Assembly: GCA_947579665.1 (NCBI GenBank)
Contig: OX388349.1
Location: 69,506,841 to 69,570,840, forward strand
Source: Sympetrum striolatum
Lineage: Eukaryota > Arthropoda > Insecta > Odonata > Libellulidae
Direction of reading: 5' to 3'
Length of the DNA stretch: 64,000 nt
Part shown: positions 33,917 to 45,401 of the stretch, one piece after another
Layout: every line of letters begins with the position of its first letter
Position numbering within the stretch: the first letter of the stretch is position 1
Program-made: the position numbers and the translations under genes
Notes under the pieces: model-generated
Databases searched by the model: none
What the model was told of the DNA's origin: nothing
The model's input: the letters and a program-made list of their open reading frames with translations, nothing else

Positions 33917-35078
33917 ACAGACATCAATCCGAAAATGGTCAAAACGTGTTCTAGGGACCCCAAAACATGTATTTCCGTTGAAATCTCGAAGTCGATTTTT
34001 TTCATGAAAACAATACTTTCTCTATACTTCGTATATGGAGAAAGTAAAAATCTGATGTGGCCAGCACATGACTTTTTCCATAGATAAGATGTAAGTACTT
34101 ATCTACGACAGTATTTTCGAACCCTCTATTGTATCTAAACCTGGAAGATGAGTGATTAATTTAAATATTATTATCTTTTACGTCACGTACATTATAAATA
34201 ATATTTTTGGGACATGTTCGAAGAAAAACGATGAAATTGGCCTTTCTCCCAAAGCGCCCAGAGCGCCCACAGAGTGCATAATCAGAAACTTCCGGTTTAT
34301 CAGCATTTCATGAAAAACTCCTAAACAATCAGTTATACAAAAATATGTTTCATACAAAAGTTATAGTAAATATAATTTTCTAAAACGTTTTTAAATAATA
34401 GTATATACCAAAATATCATATTTATGGAGATATTTTGAAAACCGGAAATGAGCTTTGAAGAATGAAGCTCAATTTCCGGTTAACAGATTTACTCCAAAAA
34501 CTAACCAACTCTAACGATACCAACCAAAGTACTATATAAGAAATTTGGTGTTGATACAACAAATGGTTTTCATGTTAGAGCGCCCACAAAGTACATAACA
34601 GCTACTTCCGGTTTATTGGTTTTTCACGAATAACTCCTAATCAGCCGGTGATACAAAAATATGATAAATACAAAAGTTATAGTAAATTATATTTTCTAAA
34701 ACTTTTATAAGTAACACAATATACCTATATATCATATTTATGGAGATATTTTGAAAACCGGAAATGAGCTTTAATGAATGAAGCTCGACTTCCGGTATAC
34801 CGATTTACTCCAAAAACTAATCAACCCTGACAGCACACACAGCAGTACTATATATGAAGTTTGGTATTGATACCACCAACAGTTTTTACGTTAGAGCGCC
34901 CTCAAGCACAGACACACATACATACACACACACACACACACATACACACAGACATCATTCCGAAAATGGTTAAAACGTTTTCTAGGGACCCCAAAACATG
35001 TATTTCCGTTGAAATCTCGAAGTCGAATTTTTTCATGAAAACAATACTTTCTCTATACTTCGTATATGGAGAAAGTAA
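33002..35078. repeat. Composite repeat dimer with CA tract and terminal hairpin
   Basis: Two direct units, 33002-34050 and 34051-35078, each starting TCTGATGTKGCCAGCACATG. Each unit holds two tandem submodules of about 325 bp marked by GAGCGCCCAC, ACTTCCGGTTTAT and AAAACCGGAAATGAGCTTT. These are followed by a (CA)n tract (33856-33920, 34912-34948) and a conserved end (CCCCAAAACATGTATTTCCG). Each closes with a 33-nt hairpin, TACTTTCTC...GAGAAAGTA. No transposase is visible. Open frames over the CA tracts are artefacts. Confidence 0.85.
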
Positions 35079-36156
35079 TAACAAATTGCTGGGGCAATGC
35101 CGTACAGTGTAACTTTTTTCTTTAATTTTGTACAAAAAAATGAAGATAAATAATCCAGCCGTTTGATGACGATTTGGTAGCCAATAAAACAAAGTAACAT
35201 TGGATCATGTGTCTATTCTTCTATACTGAATATTATATGAGCTGCAATAAAACTCGCTTAAGTGTACTCCATTTCCCCGCTCTCCCCTTCTAAGTCTGAT
35301 CTCTACATGATGAGATAAATAGAAAGTAAGATTTACTTCGCCTTTCTTGTTCCTTCACGGAGCGATACTGCAAAGTCACGGGCCAAGCATACGATTCATA
35401 CTATTCGATTTGACAATATTGGAACATGACTGACTAAAGGTGATGACCCACCGGTCTTCATTGGTACGGTCCCGGGAAATTATATCAGTAATCTCTCGTA
35501 TATGAGAGCCATTGTCGTGCGATTTCAAAAAACAAACGGCTAATGATAAATCTCTTGTTCCGAATCAACCGAAATAATATTGATCACTGATAAAATTAGC
35601 TTTCCGAATCATTTTGTTCTGAATAGCTGCTTGTAAATTGGGAGTTGATCAAATGAATAATAACAGTGTACAGAAGTGTGTGCAATAATTGAATTATGTT
35701 CCGGCGTAATAGCTTCGTCTAAAGAAAGATTGTTGACCATCCATCACGAACAAATGAGGTCAGAAGCCTATTAAAAGCATATTTACGATGAACTTTGTTC
35801 TCCCTACGACAAACAAATAACTTATCAATCTCGCGACCGCAATCGCAACATGTGAGACAGATTGACGAGTGACGAATGAGAGATTTGAAAGGACCTCCTG
35901 GGAATTAAATTTTCATGAGCGTTTCCCATTTCACGCTTTTAGGTACCTCCCCGACTGAGATAATAAGCAGTGGTCTGGCAAGGGTGCGTACACGGAATGA
36001 AAACAGCCAAATAATTTCAATTAAGAATGATTCTGACTTCGCAATAGGTCGTGATTGGCAAGACACATGTGTCAATTTGTGTAGAATGCCATCTTTGATG
36101 GACCCTCCGCCACACTCCTCCATCAAAGCCCTTGGAAATGTAGGAAAAATTTTGCT
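35079..36156. other. Intergenic, no gene seen
   Basis: No supported gene. Overlapping open frames on both strands at 35905-36166 lack recognisable motifs. A 9-bp inverted pair TTTGATGGA/TCCATCAAA lies near 36093-36126, and the palindrome GACACATGTGTC near 36061. Confidence 0.45.
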
Positions 36157-36228
36157 GCCGTGGTAGCTTAGAGGTTAGAGCAACCGACCGGCAATTGGGA
36201 GACGCGGGTTCGATCCCTGGCTACGGCA
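36157..36228 (+). tRNA. tRNA-Ala(GGC)-like gene or pseudogene
   Basis: Cloverleaf-like: acceptor GCCGTGG with CTACGGC, D arm GCTTAGAGGTTAGAGC, anticodon loop CCGGCAA (anticodon GGC), and T loop TTCGATC, followed by TTTTT as a possible Pol III stop. Against a working tRNA, position 33 is C instead of T and the anticodon and T stems each have a mismatched outer pair. A tRNA-derived repeat is as likely. Confidence 0.5.
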
Positions 36229-36693
36229 GACTTTTTCTCCTTCATTTCCATCGCGTAAATTAAAATAAGCGTGTGAATCATGCGAATCTTCTTCGTCCTT
36301 TTCATATAATATTTTGTTAAAAGTATTCATATTGTGTTCAGTTGTATTTTATTTCATATAAAATTGTGATTTTATGAGTTTGGATTTTACGTTGAGAAGA
36401 TGATAATAAGGCATGATCTTGCTGGAATATTAAAATAATAACTATCGATTTTCGAAAATTTCATTCACGATTAGATTAACATAAAACTCAATATTCCAGT
36501 TTGAGTGGGTTAAGGTAATGCATGTTAGTTTAATTAATGATATGCCTTTTAAAAAGCCTTTCCATTAACTACTTAGTTATAGCAATTGTAGCCATGAATT
36601 ATCATTTTAAATCTAACTAAACAAAGCTTGGAAAGACACGATATGTTTTAACTGCAATTTTAATGTTTTTAATCTACGACTCTGTTGGTATTT

Positions 36694-37246
36694 CTAATCC
36701 GGACGATGACGTCTTGGGCCGCTCAACTCTTCAGCAAGATCAGGAATAGATGGTGGTGGGGGTGTCACATGAATAAAGGAGCGTGAATCAAAAATATCAG
36801 TAAATCTCACAAGAGCTAATGGATTGCTTCCTTCAACCACTCGTCCGATTCTTCCAGTGTTGATAAAAGTTGTAGTATCGGAGAAGGAAAAAAAGTTTTC
36901 GAAATGTAGTCGCATCTCTGTAACGTAGGCGACTCTCCTCATTGGAAGGAACGGCATTTTGTCACAATGCACGTCATTGTAAATCATCACGAAAGGAGAG
37001 AAGACACTTTCTACTTTGTAAATCCCTCGGCACTCGACGTCTTTCTCTGTCGGATGTGTGTATGTCAACTCGACTCTGTTGGCAGGAGAGGAGACATCGC
37101 AGAATATGTCCTCAGAAGATGTGGTCTCCAACAACATCCGGGAGCGTGTTCATGAAACTCCTCACTCTCTGCTCATCTAACGCGGAGGGCCTTCCGCTCC
37201 TCATTTCATCCAATTTCTGGTGCAAAATCCCCTTCTCAGCCATGCA
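36694..37246 (-). pseudogene. B4: truncated, frameshifted B-type member
   Basis: Minus-strand relic. After an ATG at CATGGCTGAGAAGG it follows the family from ILHQKLD through VRSFMNTLPDVVGDH. About 20 nt are missing exactly at the CTDSVYP codons, shifting the frame. From EDIFCDVSSPANRVELTY to the end it is open again for about 140 codons and keeps ECRGIY, VHC and a VRFT ending, with a proline-rich, unique tail (VTPPPPSIPD). The signal peptide is gone because a Harbinger-like element starts at 37247. The first hallmark Cys is lost. Non-functional. Confidence 0.88.
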
Positions 37247-37690
37247 GGGGGCTTATTCTATAACTTTGGCTTTCGATCGGAATGGCGTTTTTGGTCGGAA
37301 TGGTCGGCCATATTGCCCCAAATTACGATCGGAATCATGAAAGTTATTCTATAGCTCGCTATTCGATCTCGAGTGGGTTTTTACTATCGGAATCCTCACG
37401 CGACCTAAAAGCTTGCGTTACGGCGGTCATATTGATCGGAATTCTAAAAGTAAACAATAAATATGGCGGTTCGTCTGGCAGCGGCGATATTCCTAGCAGA
37501 GGAAATGGAAGAAGGAGAAATATTAATTGATCCCCCTAAGGGACTCGACAAATCCCTTTGCGATGTCCGCCGGAGAATTCCGGAATAAATTTAGATTACC
37601 CCAAGAAGGGGTTATGTATTTAATACAAAGGTTAACTCCTCAGCTGAGGTAGCCAAGGAGAATCACTGGCATTCCAGTACATTTACGGGT
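37247..37690 (+). mobile_element. Harbinger-like transposon 5' part
   Basis: Begins GGGGCTTATTCTATAACTTT exactly where homology with B genes stops. An ATG at 37463 opens a 41-codon frame (AVRLAAAIFLAEEMEEGEIL). In the next frame from 37584 FRLPQEGVMYLIQRLTPQL follows, the opening pattern of HARBI1-type nucleases, ending at TAG 37650. Frameshift and stop make it inactive. The 3' end is not found; a LINE fragment lies downstream. Confidence 0.7.
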
Positions 37691-38039
37691 AAAGTTTCAC
37701 TAAATATTAATTTTCTGGAAGCATAAGTAAATGACGTATACTCTACGTATTAATGATAGTTGAGCGTTATATTGCGATGTCTACTTATGCAAATCCTGTG
37801 TGCCCGTTACTTTTTCGCCAGCGGAACGTATCAATAAAGTCAGTTTATCAGAAAAGAGTTATATAATAATATATTAAGCTGTCCGCTTGATGTCTTCGTT
37901 TCTCTTCTTCAGGTAAGAGGGAAGAAAGGATTTATCAATTTATTCTTTAGTTCAAGTGCCTCATATCCTCCTCCTATCTCATAAAACTTTCATTTTCATT
38001 CATGCAGCAATCTTGTTACCCATAAAATTCACTCTTGAT

Positions 38040-38816
38040 CACTAAATAACTATTTTAAACTTAATGCTGATAAATCTCAAGTTATTCATTTTTCTTATAA
38101 AAAAAACCAGCACAAGCATGTTTAATCCTCTTAGACGGCAACATCTTACCTCAGGTTGACTCTTGCAAATTTCTTGGATCTCATCTTTACTGGGATTTAC
38201 ATGTCGATAAGCTCTTGCATAAAATCAGTCCTCTTTGTTTTCTTGTTCGGACCATTCGTTCTACTATCTCATTTAAAGTCATTCTTTCACTCTATTATGG
38301 TTTATTTTATTCACATATTGTATACAGTGTTCCTTTCTGGGGCTCATCCTCCCAAGCTCTTAAAATTTCCAAATTACAAAAGAAAGTTCTAAGACTGATG
38401 GCTAATGAAAGGTATGATGCACCGAGCCTTCTACTTTTCAGGAAATTCAATATTTTACCTATTCCATGTATTTTTATACTTACTATTGTTGTACATACAA
38501 GATGTAATTTGAAGCACTTTGTTACAAACGCTGATGTTCATCATCATAGGACTCGGAATGTTAATAACTTGCATGTTCCTTTTGTACGTACTAGATCTAA
38601 CTATCTTGGACCCAGGCACATGGGTCTTATACTGTATAATAAAATCCCTGACTATCTTAAGAATAATATGTCAATTAACACTTTTAAGTGCAAGTTTTAG
38701 TCTTTCTTAATTGAGAGAATGTTTTATAGCTTTGAAGATTACCTCTCCTACTGTTAATTTTCTTTGTGCTGACGAAACCTATATCCTGTACTGGATCTTT
38801 AGCTGAATAAATAGTA
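38040..38816 (+). mobile_element. LINE 3' fragment, RT C-terminal half
   Basis: Starts in KLNADKSQVIHFSY and continues, after frame changes, into a 161-codon open stretch (38215-38700) with YGLFYSHIVYSVPFWGSSSQ, LQKKVLRLMANERYDAPS, LFRKFNILPIPCIFIL and a GPRHMGLILYNKIPDYLKNN end. This is the thumb and C-terminal part of a Jockey/RTE-like non-LTR reverse transcriptase, truncated at the 5' end. The tail ends near AATAAATAGTAAAA. It differs from the LINE at 44806. Confidence 0.85.
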
Positions 38817-38829
38817 AAAAATATTATCT

Positions 38830-39384
38830 ATAACTTTGGTACATAATTATATATACCTACATTGCATTCTGACAGAGATAAGTATGAAAAACTTCAATTT
38901 CTGGATAAACAACAACTTCCGGTTAACCATTATTGAAGAATAACTCCTAAACAATCTGTGTTACGAAAAAATGTTTATACAGAAGTTGTAGCAAAGTACA
39001 TTATCTACAACTTTTGTGGGTAAATGTATAAACCTATATTTCATTCTTACAGAGATATTTAAGAAACAAAATTTTGTTTCGGATAAACCGCAACTTCCGG
39101 TTAAGCGATATTCACCAGAAACTAATCACCTTTTGGCATTGTTAGGAAAATCCTAAATATGAATTTTGAAAATGATCTGATAATTTGTTTTTAAGATGGA
39201 GCGCCCACAATTTTTTTAACCACAGACAGATAGACATGCACACACAGACACACAGACAGACATGTTCGGGGAAATGGCTAAAACATGCTCTATGTGCCCC
39301 AAAACATCTATTTCCGTCGAAATCTGGAGGTCGAATTTCTTTGCGAATACAATACTTTCTCTATACTACGTATAGGGAGAAAGT
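38830..39384. repeat. Diverged member of the CA/hairpin repeat family
   Basis: Same order of modules as 33002-35078 in a different subfamily: CAACTTCCGGTTAA, GGAGCGCCCACAA, a CACACAGACA tract, CCCCAAAACATCTATTTCCG and the closing TACTTTCTC...GAGAAAGTA hairpin. Confidence 0.75.
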
Positions 39385-39654
39385 AAAAATATACTTAAAT
39401 TCTTTCAACTCCGTTAGATGAACCATTTTTCTAAAATGTCTTTTGGAATGAAACTAAAAACTAAGACGCAGTTCTCATGAAATTTCAATAAAGTATTTTT
39501 TGAAGATTAACTATCAGCACTAAAATAAAACAATTCAGGGAAGATATTCTCCTTTTATTGTCATATTTATTTATTTTGGTTCATGTTCCAATTTCTGAAA
39601 AAGTCAAAATTGGCAACACCGCTTCCCCCACGACTAGCGCTGAAAAATTACCGC

Positions 39655-39910
39655 ATAGATCTCCGCGGTTCTACTATGGTCAGTCAATTATGGAAGTATC
39701 TTCGGACGGTTCTTATCATTTTATTGCTTTGAGAACAGTTACGTAGTATAGAAGGTCTTGCTAAAACTTGTCACACCCGAATATGCTCTACGGAGTGGAA
39801 CTTAAATTATAATAAGAAAAAACGGAATTGAAAGAAGTCTGACGAGTCGGGAATCGATTCGTGGACCTTCATCTATCCAGGAGGCTGCGTTAACCATCTA
39901 GGTAGCCAAC
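39655..39910. repeat. Orphan B-type 5' flank plus tRNA-like repeat
   Basis: The inverted B upstream block (TCTTCGGACGGTTCTTATCA at about 39700) lies here without a B gene next to it. It continues into a minus-strand tRNA-like segment (39842-39910; B box GAATCGATTC, A box TTAACCATCTAGGTAGCC). The same order follows B1 at 17490-17860, so this marks a lost or moved minus-strand member. Confidence 0.55.
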
Positions 39911-40719
39911 ATGGTGAGGGCAGCAGAATTTTATCAGCTCCTTTTTTTCTTGGAACATTTCCTGGGTGCGTACTCTTTATGTGCATAGTACCTTTAACCC
40001 TTTCCTTTTGATCATAATGTTTGTAATATTTTTAATCTTTATGTATGGTTTATAGCTCATGTCCAAAAATTTCGGAATACCAGCATGACGAAATTAACTC
40101 ATTGTTATTACTCTGTTGATAACTCATTTGATCCAATATTAGCATGTTTAATTTCCGAAATTAAATATGAATGTTTTTGAAATTTTTTATGGATTAAGGA
40201 AATTATTTTCAGAGTATTAGCGAAATAAATATCTACTCGATTGATCAAATTTACGGCTGATAATTTTAAAATCACTGAAATTCAAGCATTAAGAGAAAAT
40301 ATTACATTTAAATATTTAATCAAATTTCATTTCCTTAAACGTATCTATATAATTCGTAATTATTCCCTAACCCTTGGCATCGATAAATATTGGATTCTGC
40401 GTTGCACTCTCTTAGGATGCTATCGATTAAAAGTACAAAGTAATCAATATATTTAGATTCCCTTATGGTTTGCCTAAATAACTTAAAATTAATTATAATT
40501 TGCTATTGATGGACAGATTCGAAAAATTAAATCCGAGTATTGCAATGTAACGTAAATTTAATGGTATGAAGCATCTATGATTTAAATCAATAAAAACTTA
40601 TTTCATAGGAAACAAAAACACAAAACTTTGAAGTTCATGAAGCACCATTTACGCCGCGCAAAGAGGTCGACACACACCGGACACAAACTGTTTTTTGAGG
40701 CGCGATCCCTACTTCGCCA

Positions 40720-41310
40720 TTACAAAACATTTTCGTCCCAATTGGCCTCTAAACGGAACCTTATCAGCGGCGCCTCGGAAGACCCCTTGTCCCTCCATCT
40801 GACACTCCCCGCATTCACGTATGTTTTGAGGAGGATCTGAGGAGAATCGTCATCCTTGAGGGCGAAGAGGCGGATCGACGTCACGTAGCCCATCCTAGTC
40901 ATCGGAAGCGGCGGGCTGCCTTGGTGACACTCCACACCGTCATACAGGAGCGTGAGTGTCGAGGAGGTATTGACAGATTTGAAATTCACCTCGCAAGCTT
41001 CCCCCCTCACCGAGGGGTGGGCGTACTCCAAAAGAGCACGGATCTCATCCCGTGGATTGCCTTCAAAGTCGAGGGCATCGCTAACCTCGCAGAGTATGTC
41101 GTTCGGATAAACGGTGTCCGTGCAGTAAATGAAATTCCCTCTGGACCTCGGAATCTTCGACAAGAAGCTGCTCTCCTGCTCCTCGGTGAGCGGCAACGAA
41201 GAGTTGTCTCTGACGGAGTGAAGCTGCAAATGCACCAACTTGGCCGCGTCGCTGATGCGGACGACCAGTAAAATAGATGCGAAGAGGAGGTGTCTAGTTT
41301 CGGTCACCAT
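40720..41310 (-). CDS. A3: secreted four-cysteine family protein, subtype A
   Basis: Intact single-exon gene of 196 aa on the minus strand, 193/196 identical to A1 (Q158, A189, E193). The signal peptide is 1-23; cysteines 63, 74, 106 and 128 and all subtype A blocks are kept. The ATG lies just after the minus-strand TATA/Inr pair. It lies inside the 15-kb duplication, so an identical gene is at 55816-56406. Near-identity with A1 against indel-rich flanks may point to gene conversion or selection on the coding part. Function unknown. Confidence 0.85.
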   Translation of the reverse strand: MVTETRHLLFASILLVVRISDAAKLVHLQLHSVRDNSSLPLTEEQESSFLSKIPRSRGNFIYCTDTVYPNDILCEVSDALDFEGNPRDEIRALLEYAHPSVRGEACEVNFKSVNTSSTLTLLYDGVECHQGSPPLPMTRMGYVTSIRLFALKDDDSPQILLKTYVNAGSVRWRDKGSSEAPLIRFRLEANWDENVL

Positions 41311-41331
41311 TTCGCTAGTTGTGTATTCAAA

Positions 41332-41366
41332 GACTGAATTCCTACTCTCCAAAGCTTGCTATTATA
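41332..41366 (-). promoter_or_regulatory. Core promoter of A3 (TATA plus Inr)
   Basis: On the minus strand TATAAT is 41366-41361 and TCAGTC is 41337-41332, with the same spacing as A1. The microsatellite that precedes A1 is absent. Confidence 0.72.
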
Positions 41367-42342
41367 TCCGGACGTGGACTAGTTCGGGATGACCCTCGGA
41401 TCGTCTTTATCGTTCGTCGACTTAGGGGATGCAATGCACCCTGAATTCCGCAAGTGTTCTATTTCCGCAGATAGAGCGCCAACTTTTCTTTATTTATATG
41501 ACTCTCCGAGTGCGGACTTTGATAAAGCCCACTTGTATATTCGTATCAAACGATCTTGCAGAAAAATATTTTAGTTTGCTCTAATATTGTATTATATATA
41601 CGAGATGGATGGGTTGTGGTTACATACGTATAGTAAATACTGAAAAAGTTAAAAGATTTGATCAAATTCACAAACAGAACCCAAATAGAAGAGTACGTCA
41701 GAACCTTAGTAGGTGTTCCTATCTGAGCTTCTGACGATGTTTCTAAACTCTTTAAGGGCTCCATCTGTGGAGGTACAAGTTTCATCTTTTGACTTTGTCA
41801 TAAAAAGTTATTCTATGAATTTCCACCAATCAACGCTTAACAATACTTATTCATAGGGACGGTGGCTGTCGATATTTATATTTTTATTATCATTAATTTA
41901 TTCCAATATGTCTCTGATTTAAAGATAGCTTAAATGTTCTCATCAAGTTTATTAAGTGAATTGTTTCTTTTTAAAATTCTTAGAAATACTTCTCATAATC
42001 TTTGACATTCGGAAATCGGTAGTTTTCTTTTCCATGTATGTCGATGCAACCAGATATTATTCACTTCGTGAAATATTTTGTGGTTAGGCAAAACGTCTTT
42101 GTGCATATTTCATGTATTTATTTGCAATTCTTATGTTTACTGAAGTGTTCGCTCTATGCCTATCGCTTAATATAAGGTAATAACACGTATAATAATATAT
42201 ATCGTTAAATGATGACAAGATATTTTGTGGAATGCATAACTTGCAGAGTTTTTAGATGCAAATCGCAGTATTTGATTGCGTGCATTATTGCTGTTGAGGA
42301 AGTTTGATGATAACAACGTCAAGTCAAAAGATAAACATGTAT

Positions 42343-42469
42343 AAATTCCACAAATAGAACCCAAATTCTTGCCGGTTTACCTTTTTCGACGACAGACACC
42401 ATTGACAGAACATTATGTAGAAACCTTACTTAGGTTCTGACCTCTTTTTGGTTTCTGTTTGTGGAATTT
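42343..42469 (+). repeat. 127-bp MITE with 17-bp terminal inverted repeats
   Basis: AAATTCCACAAATAGAA on the left and TTCTGTTTGTGGAATTT on the right, with 16 of 17 positions pairing. Related copies are at 10020 (opposite orientation, truncated) and about 41665. No coding capacity; a mobilising transposase is not present here. Confidence 0.75.
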
Positions 42470-42964
42470 GTATAAGTTTCATGTTTTGTATTTTTCATTA
42501 GTTTCGTCACAAGTTCTTAATATAAAATTCCGACAAGTAACTCTTGAAAATATTTATTTATACGGCTGGTGAATGTGGAGTAAATGTGTTAGACAGGCGG
42601 CAAGTATATATTTAAAGTACAGTTATTTGCAAAGTTATATTTGGTTTGAACATTTAGGCTATTGAAATACAAATTTCTCTATGTGAAATCTATTCAGTAA
42701 CCATGTAACCTCCGAGCGCAGATCATTTTTAAGATGAAATGGCATTTAACTATTTGCAACGGGATAATCTGAAAGTTTCAAAAATTCAAAGTCGATTATC
42801 CAGAATGTCACAACTTTAAGCAAGAACTTCTTTACAACTGTTCTCATTGCAATCAAATGATAAGAACCGTCCGGATATAATTCCATAATTGGCTGACTAT
42901 TAATCGACATTAAGCCAAAAATATCGATGCGAGAGAGTAAATCTCTAATTCTGTGGCGAACGAA

Positions 42965-43617
42965 ATGGTGAAATGAAAATTGCTTTGTAGCGGCGACGAC
43001 GATTTTGTTCACCCTCGGTCTCTGCAAGGCGGAGAAGAGGTATTTTGCACCTGAAATTGGATAGATTGAGAAGCGGAAGGCCCTTCGCGTTGGATGAGCT
43101 GCGAGTTAGGAGTTACATTAGCACGCTCCTGGATATAGTTAGAGACGACAATTTCTACACGGATGGTGTGTATCCTGAGGACATATTCTGTGATTTCTCC
43201 TGCGTGCTCTCGTCTACCCACAGAATCGAGTTGACATACGCACATCCGACGGAGAAAGACACTGAGTACCGAGGGATTTACAATGTAGAAAGTGTATCCT
43301 ATCTTTTTGTGATGTTTTACGTAGACGTGCATTGTGACAAAGTGCCGTTCGTTCCTATGATGAGAATCGCATACGTTGCAAAGCTATTAGTATATAGCGA
43401 TGGCAATTTTTATTCCTACAATTCTCAGAAGCTAATCAACAGCGGAAGAATCGTGCGAGTGGTTGAAGGAAGCAATTCATTAGCTCTTATGAGATTCACT
43501 TATATGCGTCATTCATCTACCACTCGCGGGAGATTCATTGATATGCCCAATCTATCTTTTTTTGTTTCCTTATACAGCCATCGAGGAATCGCCCTTTATA
43601 GATTTTCCCTACAGTGA
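42965..43617 (+). pseudogene. B5: inactivated B-type member
   Basis: The ATG matches B2/B3, but the fourth codon is TGA. The signal region is still readable in pieces (TILFTLGLCKAEK). A single T inserted after AGG shifts the frame before ILHLKLD. Beyond that, about 190 codons are open to 43617, keeping YPEDIFCDF, YAHPTEKDTE and an AYVAKLL block. Two core cysteines have become Tyr (FYTDGVYP, TEYRGIY) while VHC remains. The upstream TCAGTC has become TAAATC. Loss of start frame, Inr and disulfide residues agrees with long decay. Confidence 0.88.
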
Positions 43618-44016
43618 TGTGGGAGTGCTAGATTAAAATTATTAACATTTGTTTTTAAAACCTATCGTGCCCTTCTATGCTTTATAAATTAGATTTAAAA
43701 TAATAATTCATAGCTATAATTGTCATAACTGAGTCGATGAAAGAAAGGCTTTTCAAAACGCATATTATTATTGAAACTCACATGACTAACCATATCCCAC
43801 TCAAGCTGCAATAATGGTTTTCCTGTGAATTTGAATAACATTTTTGAAAATCGATAATTATTATTTTAATCTTTCAGTGAGATGATGTCAAGTTATCAAC
43901 TTCTCAAAGTAACACCCGAAGTCATTATACTATTATTTCATGTAATCTCAAATACAACTGAACACAATTTAAATACTTCTACAAGAATCTCATCTGATAA
44001 ATTGAGCAAATAAAAC

Positions 44017-44153
44017 TTTCACTTGTGCTATTTTGCACCGCATATTTCCACACGACCGGTTTCGTAACATAACTTGCATCTTAAGAAAATGTAATGTATC
44101 TTACGAAACTGGTCGTGTGTAAAATATGCGGTGGAAAATAGCAGAAGTGAAAA
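44017..44153. repeat. Foldback MITE, arms about 55 nt
   Basis: Left arm 44017-44071 (TTTCACTTGTGCTATTTTGC, CACACGACCGGTTTCGTAA) pairs with right arm 44097-44153 (TTACGAAACTGGTCGTGTG, GCGGTGGAAAATAGCAGAAG) with a few mismatches. The spacer is about 25 nt. No reading frame. Confidence 0.85.
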
Positions 44154-44805
44154 TTGTATGTCTTTAATTTATTTCGATGGAATTACACATGTTCAAGCCT
44201 GCTACCATTTATTTTATTTTACTTATATGATAAAAAACAGCGTAAGTTTGTCCACCCTGAGAAAAATTTCACTTGTCAAATACTCAATGCAATTGTAAAT
44301 TAAATGAATATATTAATTTTAGTGGTGATGATATATTGTCACATTTCATATTTTATGATGAAATATTGTCTTCCATGATATGTTATGTGAATTGTGATCA
44401 AATATAAGAAACTGTTAAATTTTTAACAGAACATACATTAAATACAATGTTTTTGAAAGAAAATAAGGGAGAATCATTTTCGTATGGGGAATAAGAATTA
44501 ATCGAATATGTGGCTCCTAAGGTAAGATTGGATAGTTGATCAAATGATAGATAAATGCCTAAGTCCCTGTCTCGTCAGAGAAAAAACTTTTATGACTTTA
44601 CCCAATGGCACAATTTGAAAAATTTTGGAGTCATGTTTAATTCTCAATTGCATAATTATTGTGACGCAACACCTTTCCGACTCAAACCAAGATAAACGTA
44701 GTTAAGATGAAAGGTATCCTGAACACTTACCACACGTTTATCATATATAAAAATATATTTTCATAGAATTAAAATTGTTTCTAAAGGATTACATATTTAC
44801 ATTTC

Positions 44806-45401
44806 GTGATGAGAAATCTAAGGGGTAGTAGTAGGAACCCAAAAGAATTAGCGTATAAAACAATAGTAAGACAGATATTAGAATATGCGACCAACGTATG
44901 GGATCATCATGATAAACTCAACGTTAAAAATATAGAGAGAGTGCAACGGAAAGCTGCAAGATGTGCATTAGGAAGAAATAAGAAAGATGACAGCGTTACA
45001 GTGATGTTGGAGAAGCTCGGCTGGGAATCTCTACAAAAAAGGAGAAGGATAAACCGATTAATAGGAATCTTTCAAGTCAAAAACGGAGGCGAGGCATGGA
45101 CAGATTAAACGACAGGATAGAGGAACCACATTATCTAGCTCAAGGGGATCATAAATACAAGTTTAAGCTTAGGAAACAACGAATAGATATCGCGAAGTAC
45201 TCTATTATATATAGAAGGATGAATGATTGGAATATGTTACCTGAAGAGGCTCTCAAACCCTGCCCGAAAAGCAAAATACACTTTAGGAATATATGTTTGA
45301 ACTTACTATAAGGATTTATAATGTATTTGTGTTAGATAAATCTTACCACCTGAACGTTGTTCTATTTGTAAGATTGATTATGTAAATAAATAAATAAATA
45401 A
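44806..45401 (+). mobile_element. LINE 3' fragment, better preserved copy
   Basis: Two adjoining frames cover the C-terminal part of a CR1/Jockey-like reverse transcriptase. The first has VRQILEYATNVWDHHDK, IERVQRKAARCALGRNKK and VMLEKLGWESLQKRRRINR. The second has LRKQRIDIAKYSIIYRRMND and WNMLPEEALKPCPKSKIHF. A single frameshift near 45096 separates them. It ends in (TAAA)n at about 45383-45401. The orthologous copy at 23281 is more decayed. Confidence 0.85.

Noticed and set aside
33839..34087. Open frames with long HTHTHT or VCVCVC runs (also 34861-35192 and the second copies)
   Set aside because: They are translations of (CA)n microsatellites inside a repeat.
35905..36166. Overlapping sense and antisense frames of 73 and 83 codons
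   Set aside because: No motif, no start context; both are short and mutually overlapping.
43045..43617. B5 as an intact 190-aa gene
   Set aside because: The frame starts at TTG; the true ATG is followed by TGA, and a one-base insertion separates signal and mature parts.
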